From positions 5,206,501-5,270,500 of the forward strand of contig NC_011566.1 of NCBI RefSeq assembly GCF_000014885.1: 64,000 bases of DNA, read 5' to 3'. Both the position numbers and the translations under genes were made by a program. The DNA comes from Shewanella piezotolerans WP3 (lineage in GTDB: Bacteria > Pseudomonadota > Gammaproteobacteria > Enterobacterales > Shewanellaceae). Of this stretch, positions 7,587 through 15,865 are shown piece by piece. Position 1 is the first letter of the stretch. Every line of letters begins with the position of its first letter. Below the pieces are notes generated by a model that was not told where the DNA came from, did no database searches, and was given only the letters and a program-made list of their open reading frames with translations.

Positions 7587-7869
7587 CACAAATCACAGAA
7601 AACATCAGCTCTCCCATCGAAGTTGCCGAAGTCATTGAAGACAAATTGCGTAAGCGAGACATGGATGCCGAGATAGCCTCAGGTGAGCCAGGGATGGCGA
7701 ATATGAGGCGATAGCGATTTTCGAAAATGGCTGAGGATCAACAACTTCGTCGGGGCGGCAGAGGTGATCCAAGAGGGGATTGCTGTTGATCCCCTTTTGG
7801 CCGAGTGTGAGCAGGAAGCTCACGACTTTAGTCAGGCGAAGCCTGATGCATTCGTCAAACGAAGTTTGA
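7587..7869 (+). repeat. Composite repeat: protein-like segment plus hairpin element, copy 2
   Basis: 7587-7669 matches 6784-6862 (frame: TENISSPIEVAEVIEDKLRK then RDMDAEI). 7745-7869 matches 6533-6660: stem 7769-7780/7789-7800 (CCAAGAGGGGAT / ATCCCCTTTTGG), GGA-loop hairpin 7807-7823 (GTGAGC AGGAA GCTCAC), and hairpins 7833-7845 (CAGGC GAA GCCTG) and 7855-7869 (TCAAAC GAA GTTTGA). A 66-codon frame covers the first half but lacks a convincing start. I therefore treat the whole stretch 7395-7966 as intergenic repeat DNA. Confidence 0.55.
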
Positions 7870-7966
7870 TTAAAAAGTACCCAATGGCCACCACCATCCG
7901 AAATTTGTGGTTCACCCAACTTGCAGATACACTTAATAGTTAAGTAACCTTTTGAATTATATCCCT

Positions 7967-8419
7967 ATGGCCTTTTCCCGCAAAAAGTGGAATACCATTA
8001 TTATTCTGGCATCTATCTTAATGATCTCAGTCCTCACTGTCATTGAAGACAATCGCCACCAACCAACCATGCAGACGCAGGCTCTTTTCGATCAATCAGC
8101 GCCGCTGTCACAGCTGCAACTTGGCGACCATTGGCTGCAAAAACGTCAATCTGGCTGGCAATGCAGCGAAGAAGTGCTTAACTGCCTAGAATGGGCTAAC
8201 GCATGGGAACAGCTGCATATTTCGGCTTTGACCGAGCAACCACAAACCGAAGGCGAACCACAGGAAGTGGTGATCCAAATTGCCGATATTGATACTGCAC
8301 TACTTTGGATCCTGTTTGATAACCAAGGCTTATTAAAGTCACCAACAGGTAACTGGTACCTTATACCGGCCAGTTTACGAGAACAATTAGCACCCATTAT
8401 TCGAGCCAAAGTTAACTAA
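7967..8419 (+). CDS. Membrane-anchored hypothetical protein upstream of mutM
   Basis: A 150-residue protein from the ATG at 7967; an in-frame TTG at 7952 is possible but weaker. Residues about 8-26 form one membrane segment after a basic start (MAFSRKKW), so it is probably an N-in inner membrane protein with a periplasmic or soluble domain. Two cysteines occur close together (WQCSEEVLNCLEW). I recognise no catalytic motif or named family. It lies 45 bp before mutM on the same strand and may be co-transcribed. Confidence 0.7.
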   Translation: MAFSRKKWNTIIILASILMISVLTVIEDNRHQPTMQTQALFDQSAPLSQLQLGDHWLQKRQSGWQCSEEVLNCLEWANAWEQLHISALTEQPQTEGEPQEVVIQIADIDTALLWILFDNQGLLKSPTGNWYLIPASLREQLAPIIRAKVN

Positions 8420-8464
8420 GCCATTTTCTGTAGCCCACAGCCTAAATGAATAAGAGATTAAACA

Positions 8465-9280
8465 ATGCCGGAACTCCCCGAAGTAGAAGTCACCAAGCAA
8501 GGAGTTTCTCCTTATTTAATTGATAACAGGGTGACGGATTTAATCATTCGCAACCCTTCACTGCGCTGGCCTGTGCCTGATATTGCTAAACAGATAATCG
8601 GCCAAACGATTAGAGCAGTGCGACGCCGTGCAAAGTACTTACTGATAGATACTGATGCTGGCACGACAATTGTCCATCTTGGCATGTCAGGAAGTTTGCG
8701 GATCTTGCCTATAAACAGCCCAGTTGAAAAACATGACCACATCGATTTGGTACTCGCTAGCGGAAAAATATTACGTTACAACGATCCACGACGTTTTGGT
8801 GCATGGCTCTGGAACGAGCTACCAGAACAGGCTCACCCACTATTAGCTAAGTTAGGACCCGAGCCGTTAGAAAGCGCATTCAACAGCAGCTATCTGTTGA
8901 GCGCTTTAGCAAACAAAAAGAAGGCGATAAAACTGTGCTTGATGGACAATCATATCGTAGTTGGGGTCGGTAATATTTATGCCAATGAGGCGCTATTTGC
9001 AGCGGGTATTCACCCACAAGCAGAGGCGGGTAAGGTCGATGCTGAGCGCATTAGCATATTAGTTGCAGAGGTAAAACAGATCCTTGCCCGAGCGATTAAG
9101 CAAGGCGGCACCACCTTGAAAGATTTCACCAACGCCGAGGGGAAACCGGGCTACTTCGCCCAAAAGCTACATGTATATGGTCGAGGTGGTGATACTTGTA
9201 CTCATTGCGGTCAGTTACTCAGTGAAATACGTTTAGGCCAGCGAGCCACTGTATTTTGTAGCATCTGCCAACAGCGTTAA
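8465..9280 (+). CDS. mutM: Formamidopyrimidine-DNA glycosylase MutM (Fpg)
   Basis: Removes 8-oxoguanine and other oxidised purines and nicks the abasic site. The mature N-terminus PELPEVE supplies the catalytic proline and glutamate. Other family features are HLGMSGSLR, NDPRRFG, the helix-two-turn-helix region with GVGNIYANEALF, and a C-terminal zinc finger with four cysteines (CTHC and CSIC). At 271 residues it is full length. Its stop overlaps the convergent TVP38 gene by four bases. Confidence 0.97.
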   Translation: MPELPEVEVTKQGVSPYLIDNRVTDLIIRNPSLRWPVPDIAKQIIGQTIRAVRRRAKYLLIDTDAGTTIVHLGMSGSLRILPINSPVEKHDHIDLVLASGKILRYNDPRRFGAWLWNELPEQAHPLLAKLGPEPLESAFNSSYLLSALANKKKAIKLCLMDNHIVVGVGNIYANEALFAAGIHPQAEAGKVDAERISILVAEVKQILARAIKQGGTTLKDFTNAEGKPGYFAQKLHVYGRGGDTCTHCGQLLSEIRLGQRATVFCSICQQR

Positions 9281-9942
9281 TCGCCAGCTTTTATAAGCTG
9301 CTTGCCTAATCGAGTGCGATAAAGGTAGATGCCTATTGCTAGCGCTATTGCAAATAGCGCTACGCTCACCTGCAGATGATGCTCGTCGCTCAGGCTAACG
9401 CCCGCTCCGGCAAAACTAAAGATGAACATCTGCGGTAAAAAGCCAATACCGCTACCCACAAAAAACTGCCACGGGCTAACACAGGTGGTTCCCGCAAGCA
9501 GGTTGGTGATGTAATTACTGCCTAGAGGCAATAAACGGATCATCAAGGCTTTAAGCCAAGTTTTGTGGATAATAAGCGCTTCTAATTTAGTAAGTTTCTT
9601 CTCAAAGCGGCGTTTAATCTGTTCGCGAAATACAAAGCGGGAAAAGTAAAATAGGATGATACAGCCCAGCAGCGCCGCGATAGTGGCAAAGATAGCGCCC
9701 TGCACACCACCCAAGGCATAGCCAAAAACAAACGCCAGTACTTGCCTTGGCCCAGCAATACAGGAGAAAAAAGCCCCCATCAATACCAGTTCAGCCACAG
9801 CGCGGGAGCCATTATCTGCGACATAATCAGCCACCCACTGACTATCACTCAAGCGCTGAAAAAAGCCTTGCTGAACGGTCACAGCCACCAATATAGCCAT
9901 AAATAGCAGTCCAACGAGCCTGACGAACAGCTTAATATTCAC
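9277..9942 (-). CDS. TVP38/TMEM64 family (DedA-like) membrane protein
   Basis: A 221-residue integral membrane protein with about five hydrophobic segments. The central SNARE-associated/VTT region includes FGYALGGVQGAIFATIAALLG, a basic loop (FEKKLTKLEALI) and the typical RLLPLGSNYITNLLAG segment. Family members in bacteria are linked to lipid scrambling or polyprenyl-phosphate handling, but the role here is not established. It lies 31 bp downstream of the Wzi-like gene on the same strand, so the two may be co-transcribed. Confidence 0.88.
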   Translation of the reverse strand: MNIKLFVRLVGLLFMAILVAVTVQQGFFQRLSDSQWVADYVADNGSRAVAELVLMGAFFSCIAGPRQVLAFVFGYALGGVQGAIFATIAALLGCIILFYFSRFVFREQIKRRFEKKLTKLEALIIHKTWLKALMIRLLPLGSNYITNLLAGTTCVSPWQFFVGSGIGFLPQMFIFSFAGAGVSLSDEHHLQVSVALFAIALAIGIYLYRTRLGKQLIKAGD

Positions 9943-9973
9943 CTGTTATCTCTGTGAAGCGAGAAAAGGGCTG

Positions 9974-11485
9974 TTAGAAACGGTATTCATAGGTACCAAA
10001 CACAGTGGCATCGGTATCATTTTCTTCAGTTTCAAATTCAGATTGTGACACGGTCCCACCAACGCTCATCATCCCTTTCCACATAGGCATGCGGTAACTC
10101 AGCTCTAGCATCAGCAAGTCTTCTTTAGGTGGCTGTGGCGCCCATGGAGAGCTTGGCGTCTTGCCATCATTATTAAGCTGAGCGTAGCGCAGCAACGAGG
10201 TAAAGCCTTTGCTATTGGCATATTGTCCAATTAAACCTAACACATAGACTTTAGCATCGCTGTCATAGGTACTACCAAGCGAACGGCCGTAGTAGCGTGA
10301 ACCACTTTGATAGGTTGAGTGCTCATAAAAACAGTTAAAAGCATTGGCATCTTCCTGGCAAAAGACCATGGTATCTGTGTACTCAAAGAATAATTTGTAC
10401 TGCTGACCGTCGAAGTTAAAACGGCTGTCAGCACCAAACATCGAGCCGCAGTCTACGATATCCCATGGCATTGACCCTTTTGAGTCTTCACAGGTTCTTT
10501 CATAATAAAGGCCAAATGGCACATTATACCAAGTATCGCTAAAGCGGATATCATAGCCGGCCATCTGGTTACCGTAGTTGGTACAACCTCCTAAGGCTTC
10601 TTCATTACGGCAATCTTTCTGTCCAGTAATCGATTTAAAGGCACTCTCAAATGAACACTCTTGGCCGTCACCACAAAATTGCGTTGTCCAAGAAACACCA
10701 ATCTCTAACTGTCTAAATGGACGGATAGAGCCACGTAGATTCCACAACAGAGTATTGGGAACAGCCCGTTCCTCCTCCATCATGCTGACACCGGCGGTAA
10801 AGTTCCACGGACCAATCCATGATAGCCATGGCGTTTCAAATGCTTGAGCATTATTGCGGCTTAACATTAATGATGGCATGGGTCTGGCGTTGTTGGATTT
10901 ATGCAATGAAGAGTCAAACCCTGGCCCCCACCACTGTTCAACAGCACCTAGCGTCACCATCCAATTACCCATCGCCATGGCGAGATAAGAGTCATCAAAA
11001 CGAAACTCTTCTTCATCTACCGGATCATAATTAGCCGAAGCCGATACTTTATAGGCAAATCTATCACCTAAGTATTCATAGGAAGCGTTAGCTTCTCCCT
11101 GCTCACGATAGTCCGAACCAAAATGTTGGAAACGAGCAGGATCGCTTGCTGCAGCAAGCTTAATACGAGTATTACCGCGATTCTCAACCGCATTACGATA
11201 GTTAAAATTGACACGAGAATAAGCATCTACTAACGCAGGGGACAAAGTTGAAGGTTCCGCTTTGGCAAGATCAGCACCTATACCGGACCACATTAACGGA
11301 TAGGTATTTACTGGCACGGTAATGACTCCAGCATCTGCCAATGCTTGAATATCCGCTCTTAAGTAAATATCAGAAGTATCAACCCATGGCGCCGCACTTA
11401 ACATCGCCGAACTACATAAACTCAAAAGTGCCAGCAGCTTAATACCGAGTGACTTCATACCGAGTGATGATGCGTATTTTCTCAT
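9974..11485 (-). CDS. Capsule-assembly Wzi-family outer membrane protein
   Basis: A 503-residue exported protein. A signal peptide is visible near residues 10-31 (LGIKLLALLSLC, ending at a likely SAA cleavage site); translation may start at M1 or at M10 (11458). The body has many short alternating, aromatic-rich strands and ends in YEYRF, as expected for an outer membrane beta-barrel with a C-terminal aromatic residue. The N-terminal ADIQALADAGVITVPVNTYPL resembles the Wzi/capsule-assembly family. Wzi anchors capsule at the cell surface in enterobacteria. No capsule genes are adjacent, so the role is uncertain. Confidence 0.75.
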   Translation of the reverse strand: MRKYASSLGMKSLGIKLLALLSLCSSAMLSAAPWVDTSDIYLRADIQALADAGVITVPVNTYPLMWSGIGADLAKAEPSTLSPALVDAYSRVNFNYRNAVENRGNTRIKLAAASDPARFQHFGSDYREQGEANASYEYLGDRFAYKVSASANYDPVDEEEFRFDDSYLAMAMGNWMVTLGAVEQWWGPGFDSSLHKSNNARPMPSLMLSRNNAQAFETPWLSWIGPWNFTAGVSMMEEERAVPNTLLWNLRGSIRPFRQLEIGVSWTTQFCGDGQECSFESAFKSITGQKDCRNEEALGGCTNYGNQMAGYDIRFSDTWYNVPFGLYYERTCEDSKGSMPWDIVDCGSMFGADSRFNFDGQQYKLFFEYTDTMVFCQEDANAFNCFYEHSTYQSGSRYYGRSLGSTYDSDAKVYVLGLIGQYANSKGFTSLLRYAQLNNDGKTPSSPWAPQPPKEDLLMLELSYRMPMWKGMMSVGGTVSQSEFETEENDTDATVFGTYEYRF

Positions 11486-11494
11486 ATTTGCTGA

Positions 11495-11977
11495 TTAACC
11501 CTGTTCTTTCTTCATTAGTGCATTAGCGACTTTAATATGGACAAACTGACTGACGTCACCACCATGATGGGCAACCTCTTTAACTAAAGTCGATGAAATA
11601 AAAGAGTTTTCTTCTGCTGGGGTCAAAAATACACTTTCTAAATCAGGGCTAAGACGGCGATTCATGTTGGCTAACTGGAATTCATACTCAAAATCAGAAA
11701 CCGCTCTAAGGCCTCGAACTAACACACTTGCTTGCTGCTCTTTGGCAAAATCCACCAGCAGCCCGCTAAAACCAACCACCTCGACATTATCCAAATGAGC
11801 AGTGACCGTCTTAAGCAGTTCAATGCGCTCATCAAGCGTAAAGCGCGGCTTTTTAGATGGGTTAAGCGCAATGCCGATAACCACATGCTTAAATAATTTA
11901 GCCGCACGCTCAATCAGATCAGCGTGACCATTAGTAACGGGATCAAATGTTCCTGGATATATGGCTCGTGTATGCAC
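11495..11977 (-). CDS. coaD: Phosphopantetheine adenylyltransferase CoaD
   Basis: Fourth step of coenzyme A synthesis: 4'-phosphopantetheine plus ATP gives dephospho-CoA. The nucleotidyltransferase motif GTFDPVTNGH lies at the N-terminus, RGLRAVSDFEYEFQLANMN in the middle, and the ISSTLVKE motif near the C-terminus. The 160-residue length is typical. It stands upstream of the Wzi-like gene with a 9-bp gap. Confidence 0.97.
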   Translation of the reverse strand: MHTRAIYPGTFDPVTNGHADLIERAAKLFKHVVIGIALNPSKKPRFTLDERIELLKTVTAHLDNVEVVGFSGLLVDFAKEQQASVLVRGLRAVSDFEYEFQLANMNRRLSPDLESVFLTPAEENSFISSTLVKEVAHHGGDVSQFVHIKVANALMKKEQG

Positions 11978-12134
11978 AATTATCTACTCATGTTTAAACA
12001 GAAAAGGGTTAGTTATACGCCAGTTAGACACTATAACAACAGTATTTAGCGGCGACTATATTACGCGCTATCTGCTAGATTGTGAATGCAGAAGCTTAGA
12101 TATTCCTTAAGCGAGATTGCCAGCAAACTTGAAA

Positions 12135-12809
12135 CTACTTTACCTTAGGCCAAGTTAGCTGCTCGGGGGATTGCCAGTGCTGTAGCTGCTCAATCACCGC
12201 TTGGCTGTTAAAAGCAACGCCTGAAGGCGGGGCGACACTGTATTGATAGGCTTGTGCTTTATAGCTGAAGTTTAGGCTGTAGGCATGCAGATAACCTCTG
12301 TCAGACGCATCACCGCCATAAAGTTCATCGCCCAAAATAGGAACCCCAATACTGGCTAATGCTACACGTAGTTGGTGGGTTTTACCGCTTAAAGGTTTGA
12401 GCAGATAGAGGCGCAAGCCATCGCCAACAGAGTGAGAGAAGAATTGTGTTTTAGCGGGGTTATCCATGCTGCGCAATAATTTATGCATACTGCGCCGAGA
12501 TTTGGCCATATCGCCAATCACCCAACCTTGTTTCTTTTTGGGTTTACCCTTTGCTAGCGCTAAGTAGTACTTTTGCACCTTATGTTCGCTAAATTGACGA
12601 GTAAACTCCGCTGCAACAGCCGAAGACTTAGCAAGGATCAGTAAACCAGAGGTCATGGTATCTAATCTGTGTACTGAATATAACTTAATCCCTAGATCGA
12701 GCTCCGCCTGAGCAACCACACCAGCGGAGCCATCTTGACTGTGGAAATGGATATTAGCTGACTTACAAATAACGATAAAATCAGCTTCATCGGCAATGAT
12801 TTGGTACAT
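12135..12809 (-). CDS. RluA-family RNA pseudouridine synthase
   Basis: A 224-residue protein from the ATG at 12809, which has GGAA at a suitable distance; the open frame upstream adds 13 residues unlike the family. The catalytic motif HRLDTMTSGLLI holds the conserved aspartate, and the later segment KTHQLRVALASIGVPILGD is also diagnostic. It has no S4 domain. It isomerises uridine to pseudouridine in RNA, but the target position is not evident from sequence. Confidence 0.9.
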   Translation of the reverse strand: MYQIIADEADFIVICKSANIHFHSQDGSAGVVAQAELDLGIKLYSVHRLDTMTSGLLILAKSSAVAAEFTRQFSEHKVQKYYLALAKGKPKKKQGWVIGDMAKSRRSMHKLLRSMDNPAKTQFFSHSVGDGLRLYLLKPLSGKTHQLRVALASIGVPILGDELYGGDASDRGYLHAYSLNFSYKAQAYQYSVAPPSGVAFNSQAVIEQLQHWQSPEQLTWPKVK

Positions 12810-12860
12810 AAGAATTCCACAAACAGGCGTGAGCAATTTAACAACCAAGATGCTCGGGTA

Positions 12861-14213
12861 TCAAAAAGTAATCAGTACTTTTAATCCCGGCTGGTTATCC
12901 ATTAAGGCTATTTTAGCATTATGCCGCGACAGAATCGCCTTCACCATAGATAAACCTAAGCCTGTACCTTTGTGATGTCTGCTTGGGTCTAAGCGCACTA
13001 AGCGCTCAAACACTTTATCGCGAGAACCAACAGGGATCCCTGGCCCATTATCTTGAATAGATATCACATTACGATTCTGTGAGATAACAATCTCAGCCCC
13101 TTCACCGGAGTATTTAATGGCATTATCGACTAAATTAAATAGCGCTTGAAATAGCAGATACTTGTCGCCACTAACTTTAAACTCTTCCCCCGTCATCAAT
13201 TTTAGTGACTGGCCGTTAAACTCTGCCATCGCCTCAGCCATCTCAAACAGATCTCGGCTGATATTTTGTAAGCTCAATGACTGTAGTTCCAAGGTCTGTT
13301 GCCCCTCTTCAATACGCGTCAGAGACAGCATAGCGTCAAACGTTGCCAAACAGTGATCTAACTCTTCGGTAATAATGGCGCACCCCTCAGCTAGCTCCTC
13401 TTGTGGCTTGTCTGGTAACTGCTCCAAGCCAATACGCAAATGCGACAGTGGCGTCCGCAGGTCATGAGCAATATTGTCGGTCACACCACGAACGGCCGCT
13501 AAGTTCTTTTCTAAGGTGTCCAGCACTCTGTTAAATTGCTGCGCCAACATGTCAAACTCATCCTGACGCCAACTCACCGGCAATCGAGTTGAATATTGCC
13601 CCTGCTCTATCTGTTCACTTAAGCGGTTGTATTGCACTAACCTTCGCAAAATGGCCTTTGAAAACAGGTAACCCAGCGCTAAAGTTAGCACCACAGTGAG
13701 CATCAATGCAGTAATCGCTGCATTGGTAAACTTATCGATTAGGGTACCGAGTTGGTCGACTCGCGTCGCAATTAACACTGGGCCATAGCGAGTCATCACC
13801 ATGCCGCCAGTGAGAATGTGTAATTTATCAGGTCCGCCGGTAAACACCGGGAACTCTCGCTTAGCAGGTAGCATAGGCATGTCATTTGGGATCATGCTTA
13901 GAGAACCAATAAGATCAAAGGAGTTGCGCCACACAATGAGGGCGACTTTAGGATCGGCACTGCGCACTTGAGTTGCAAAGCTGCGTCTATCAAGCGTGAG
14001 CGCCATCTGTTGATAGCGGGTTTTCTCTGCATCAAGGTGTAGATCCAGTTGATACTCTTGCTCATTAATCAACTGTCGGTACATGCCTAAAAGCAAGGTG
14101 CCAATAATCAAAGTCACCAATGCAGAGAAAATAATAGTAATGCGCCACGCACTACTTTGGTAGGGCTTAATGCCCTTGGCGTAAGCGATAACCTGCCCCT
14201 CGGACAGTTTCAA
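12861..14213 (-). CDS. Sensor histidine kinase (QseC-like)
   Basis: A 450-residue inner membrane kinase. TM1 is near residues 24-45 and TM2 near 165-185, enclosing a periplasmic sensor of about 120 residues. A HAMP domain follows, then the phosphorylated histidine in DNIAHDLRTPLSHLR, the N box LVDNAIKYSGEG, the G1 box IQDNGPGIP and the G2 box GTGLGLSMV. It overlaps the response regulator gene by 47 bp, so the two are translationally coupled. The order BOF protein, PepSY protein, regulator, kinase recalls ygiW-qseBC of E. coli; the signal is unknown. Confidence 0.93.
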   Translation of the reverse strand: MKLSEGQVIAYAKGIKPYQSSAWRITIIFSALVTLIIGTLLLGMYRQLINEQEYQLDLHLDAEKTRYQQMALTLDRRSFATQVRSADPKVALIVWRNSFDLIGSLSMIPNDMPMLPAKREFPVFTGGPDKLHILTGGMVMTRYGPVLIATRVDQLGTLIDKFTNAAITALMLTVVLTLALGYLFSKAILRRLVQYNRLSEQIEQGQYSTRLPVSWRQDEFDMLAQQFNRVLDTLEKNLAAVRGVTDNIAHDLRTPLSHLRIGLEQLPDKPQEELAEGCAIITEELDHCLATFDAMLSLTRIEEGQQTLELQSLSLQNISRDLFEMAEAMAEFNGQSLKLMTGEEFKVSGDKYLLFQALFNLVDNAIKYSGEGAEIVISQNRNVISIQDNGPGIPVGSRDKVFERLVRLDPSRHHKGTGLGLSMVKAILSRHNAKIALMDNQPGLKVLITF

Positions 14214-14844
14214 TCAGCTCACCGTGGCCTAGTTCTTCAAATTTACGTCTAAGCTTAGCAATATGCACATCAATTACGTTAGTACGCGGGTCAAAGTGGT
14301 AATCCCACACAGCTTCAAATAACAAGGTGCGGCTAATCACTTGATTCTCATGTTCCATCAGGTATTTCAGTAACTGAAACTCTTTCGGTTGCAGTAAGAT
14401 CTCTTGCCCATCAAGGGTCACCTTACGGGTTAACAATTCAATCGACAGTGGACCAACACTTAAATCTGTCACCATTGGCTGAGATTCGCCGCGCTGCATC
14501 AATTTTTCTGCCCGCACTAACAGCTCTGAAAACGCAAATGGCTTAGTCATGTAATCATCACCACCAGCACGCAGGCCTTTAACACGCTCATCAACATGGC
14601 TTAATGCCGATAAGATAAGAACAGGTGTTTGGCTGCCAGTTGCACGTAGCGCTGCTAATAACTTAAGGCCATCGAGCTGAGGTAACATTCGGTCTAATAT
14701 GATTAAGTCATACTTCATGCTGGTTGCTAGCAACAATCCTTGATGACCATCGGTAGCGGTTTCAATGTTATGCCCCTGCTCTATAAATCCTTTTACAACA
14801 TATTCAACTGTCGTCGCGTCGTCTTCGACCATGAGTATTTTCAT
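14167..14844 (-). CDS. OmpR-family response regulator (QseB-like)
   Basis: 225 residues. The receiver domain has the acidic pair EDD at residues 7-9, the phospho-acceptor D51 in LIILDRMLPQLDG, the switch threonine/serine region LILSALS and K101 in MTKPF. The C-terminal winged helix includes LQPKEFQLLKYLM and TNVIDVHIAKLRRK. It acts as a DNA-binding regulator phosphorylated by the kinase encoded next. It sits 3 bp downstream of the PepSY gene in the same operon. Confidence 0.95.
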   Translation of the reverse strand: MKILMVEDDATTVEYVVKGFIEQGHNIETATDGHQGLLLATSMKYDLIILDRMLPQLDGLKLLAALRATGSQTPVLILSALSHVDERVKGLRAGGDDYMTKPFAFSELLVRAEKLMQRGESQPMVTDLSVGPLSIELLTRKVTLDGQEILLQPKEFQLLKYLMEHENQVISRTLLFEAVWDYHFDPRTNVIDVHIAKLRRKFEELGHGELIETVRGAGYRLRQGH

Positions 14845-14847
14845 ACT

Positions 14848-15369
14848 TTAATCCCATTTGAGCAGTGGTAGTAATTGCTTGTTTTCCATGTCGAAGGCTA
14901 ACTTACGTTTACCATCAACCTCTAAAATTTCTAACTCTATGTAGCTTATGCCAAGGTCATTATCGACCTCTGCTTTAACTAAGTGGCCGCCGCTGTCTTT
15001 GCAAACAATCGTGAGCATCTCAGAGAATGTGATTCCATTCTCTTTCAGCATCATAATGCCAGCAAGCTCGTCGTTGTCGCCATTTTTCAAGCGTTCAACC
15101 TCGCGCTCCTTGAGGCTGCCATCTAGCGTGCGGTATTCATACTCTATTTTCGTTTTTGCCTCTGGATCGATCACCTTAAACTCATAGACCAACTCTCCAT
15201 TTTTGAGTTCGGCTTCAAATTCAGAGATCACGCCAGGGTGCAGCTGTTCGAGCTTTTGCATCATCTCTATCGGCGATGGATAATCACCGGTCGACATGAG
15301 CGGATACAAACCTTGTCCTGCAAATGCACTACCTGATACTAATAACAACCCAACTAGCCAACGAGCCAT
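14848..15369 (-). CDS. Exported PepSY-like protein of the two-component operon
   Basis: A 173-residue protein with a short signal peptide (WLVGLLLVSGSAFAGQ). The body is rich in alternating strands with two PepSY-like segments (ELKNGELVYEFKVIDPEAK and LGISYIELEILEVDGKR). PepSY proteins are usually periplasmic modulators of proteases or sensors. Its place between the BOF protein and the response regulator suggests that it modulates the kinase sensor. The family assignment is by pattern only. Confidence 0.7.
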   Translation of the reverse strand: MARWLVGLLLVSGSAFAGQGLYPLMSTGDYPSPIEMMQKLEQLHPGVISEFEAELKNGELVYEFKVIDPEAKTKIEYEYRTLDGSLKEREVERLKNGDNDELAGIMMLKENGITFSEMLTIVCKDSGGHLVKAEVDNDLGISYIELEILEVDGKRKLAFDMENKQLLPLLKWD

Positions 15370-15413
15370 GGCTCCTCCGAAAACTAAAACGCTAAATCAC
15401 TTTCTATAAAGAA

Positions 15414-15764
15414 TTATTGAGAAACCAGACGCATACTGTCAATTTCTATTTCAATGCCTTGCCATTCATCGTCAACTTCACCAATCAAAGTCACCTTAGT
15501 GTCACTAGAGACGTCCATTTCACGCCACAATGCATTATCAATTTCAACTTCTACATCACCACTTTCGTCGCGAAATAGATATTTTTCATCACCTAAACTT
15601 TGGACTAGATAACCGGTTAACTCAACGGGGGTATCATCTTTTGCCTTAGCAGCATCAGCGGCGGTCGAAGAATGACCCGCTACACCTGGGGCATTATAAG
15701 CAGCCATTGCAGGCATGGTTAATACCGCAGATAAAATGATTGAACCAGTTAGTGCTTTTTTCAC
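15414..15764 (-). CDS. YgiW/YdeI-family periplasmic BOF protein
   Basis: 116 residues with a clear signal peptide (ALTGSIILSAVLTMPAMAA) and an OB-fold of the BOF type, seen in ELTGYLVQSLGDEKYLFRDE, then GDVEVEIDNALW and a final IEIDSMRLV strand. E. coli YgiW is a stress-tolerance protein encoded beside qseBC, and the same neighbourhood occurs here. It is the first gene of a four-gene minus-strand operon. Confidence 0.88.
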   Translation of the reverse strand: MKKALTGSIILSAVLTMPAMAAYNAPGVAGHSSTAADAAKAKDDTPVELTGYLVQSLGDEKYLFRDESGDVEVEIDNALWREMDVSSDTKVTLIGEVDDEWQGIEIEIDSMRLVSQ

Positions 15765-15865
15765 TGAATAAACTCCCCGTCAAGATTAGGTGTCCATCTT
15801 ATAAAAAACCACATAACAGCAAGGTGACGTAAAGATTAAACTTTGATCATTCATTTTGCCAAATA

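Noticed and set aside
7514..7714. 66-codon frame containing SPIEVAEVIEDKL
   Set aside because: No proper start; similar fragments nearby are broken, so it is treated as repeat DNA.
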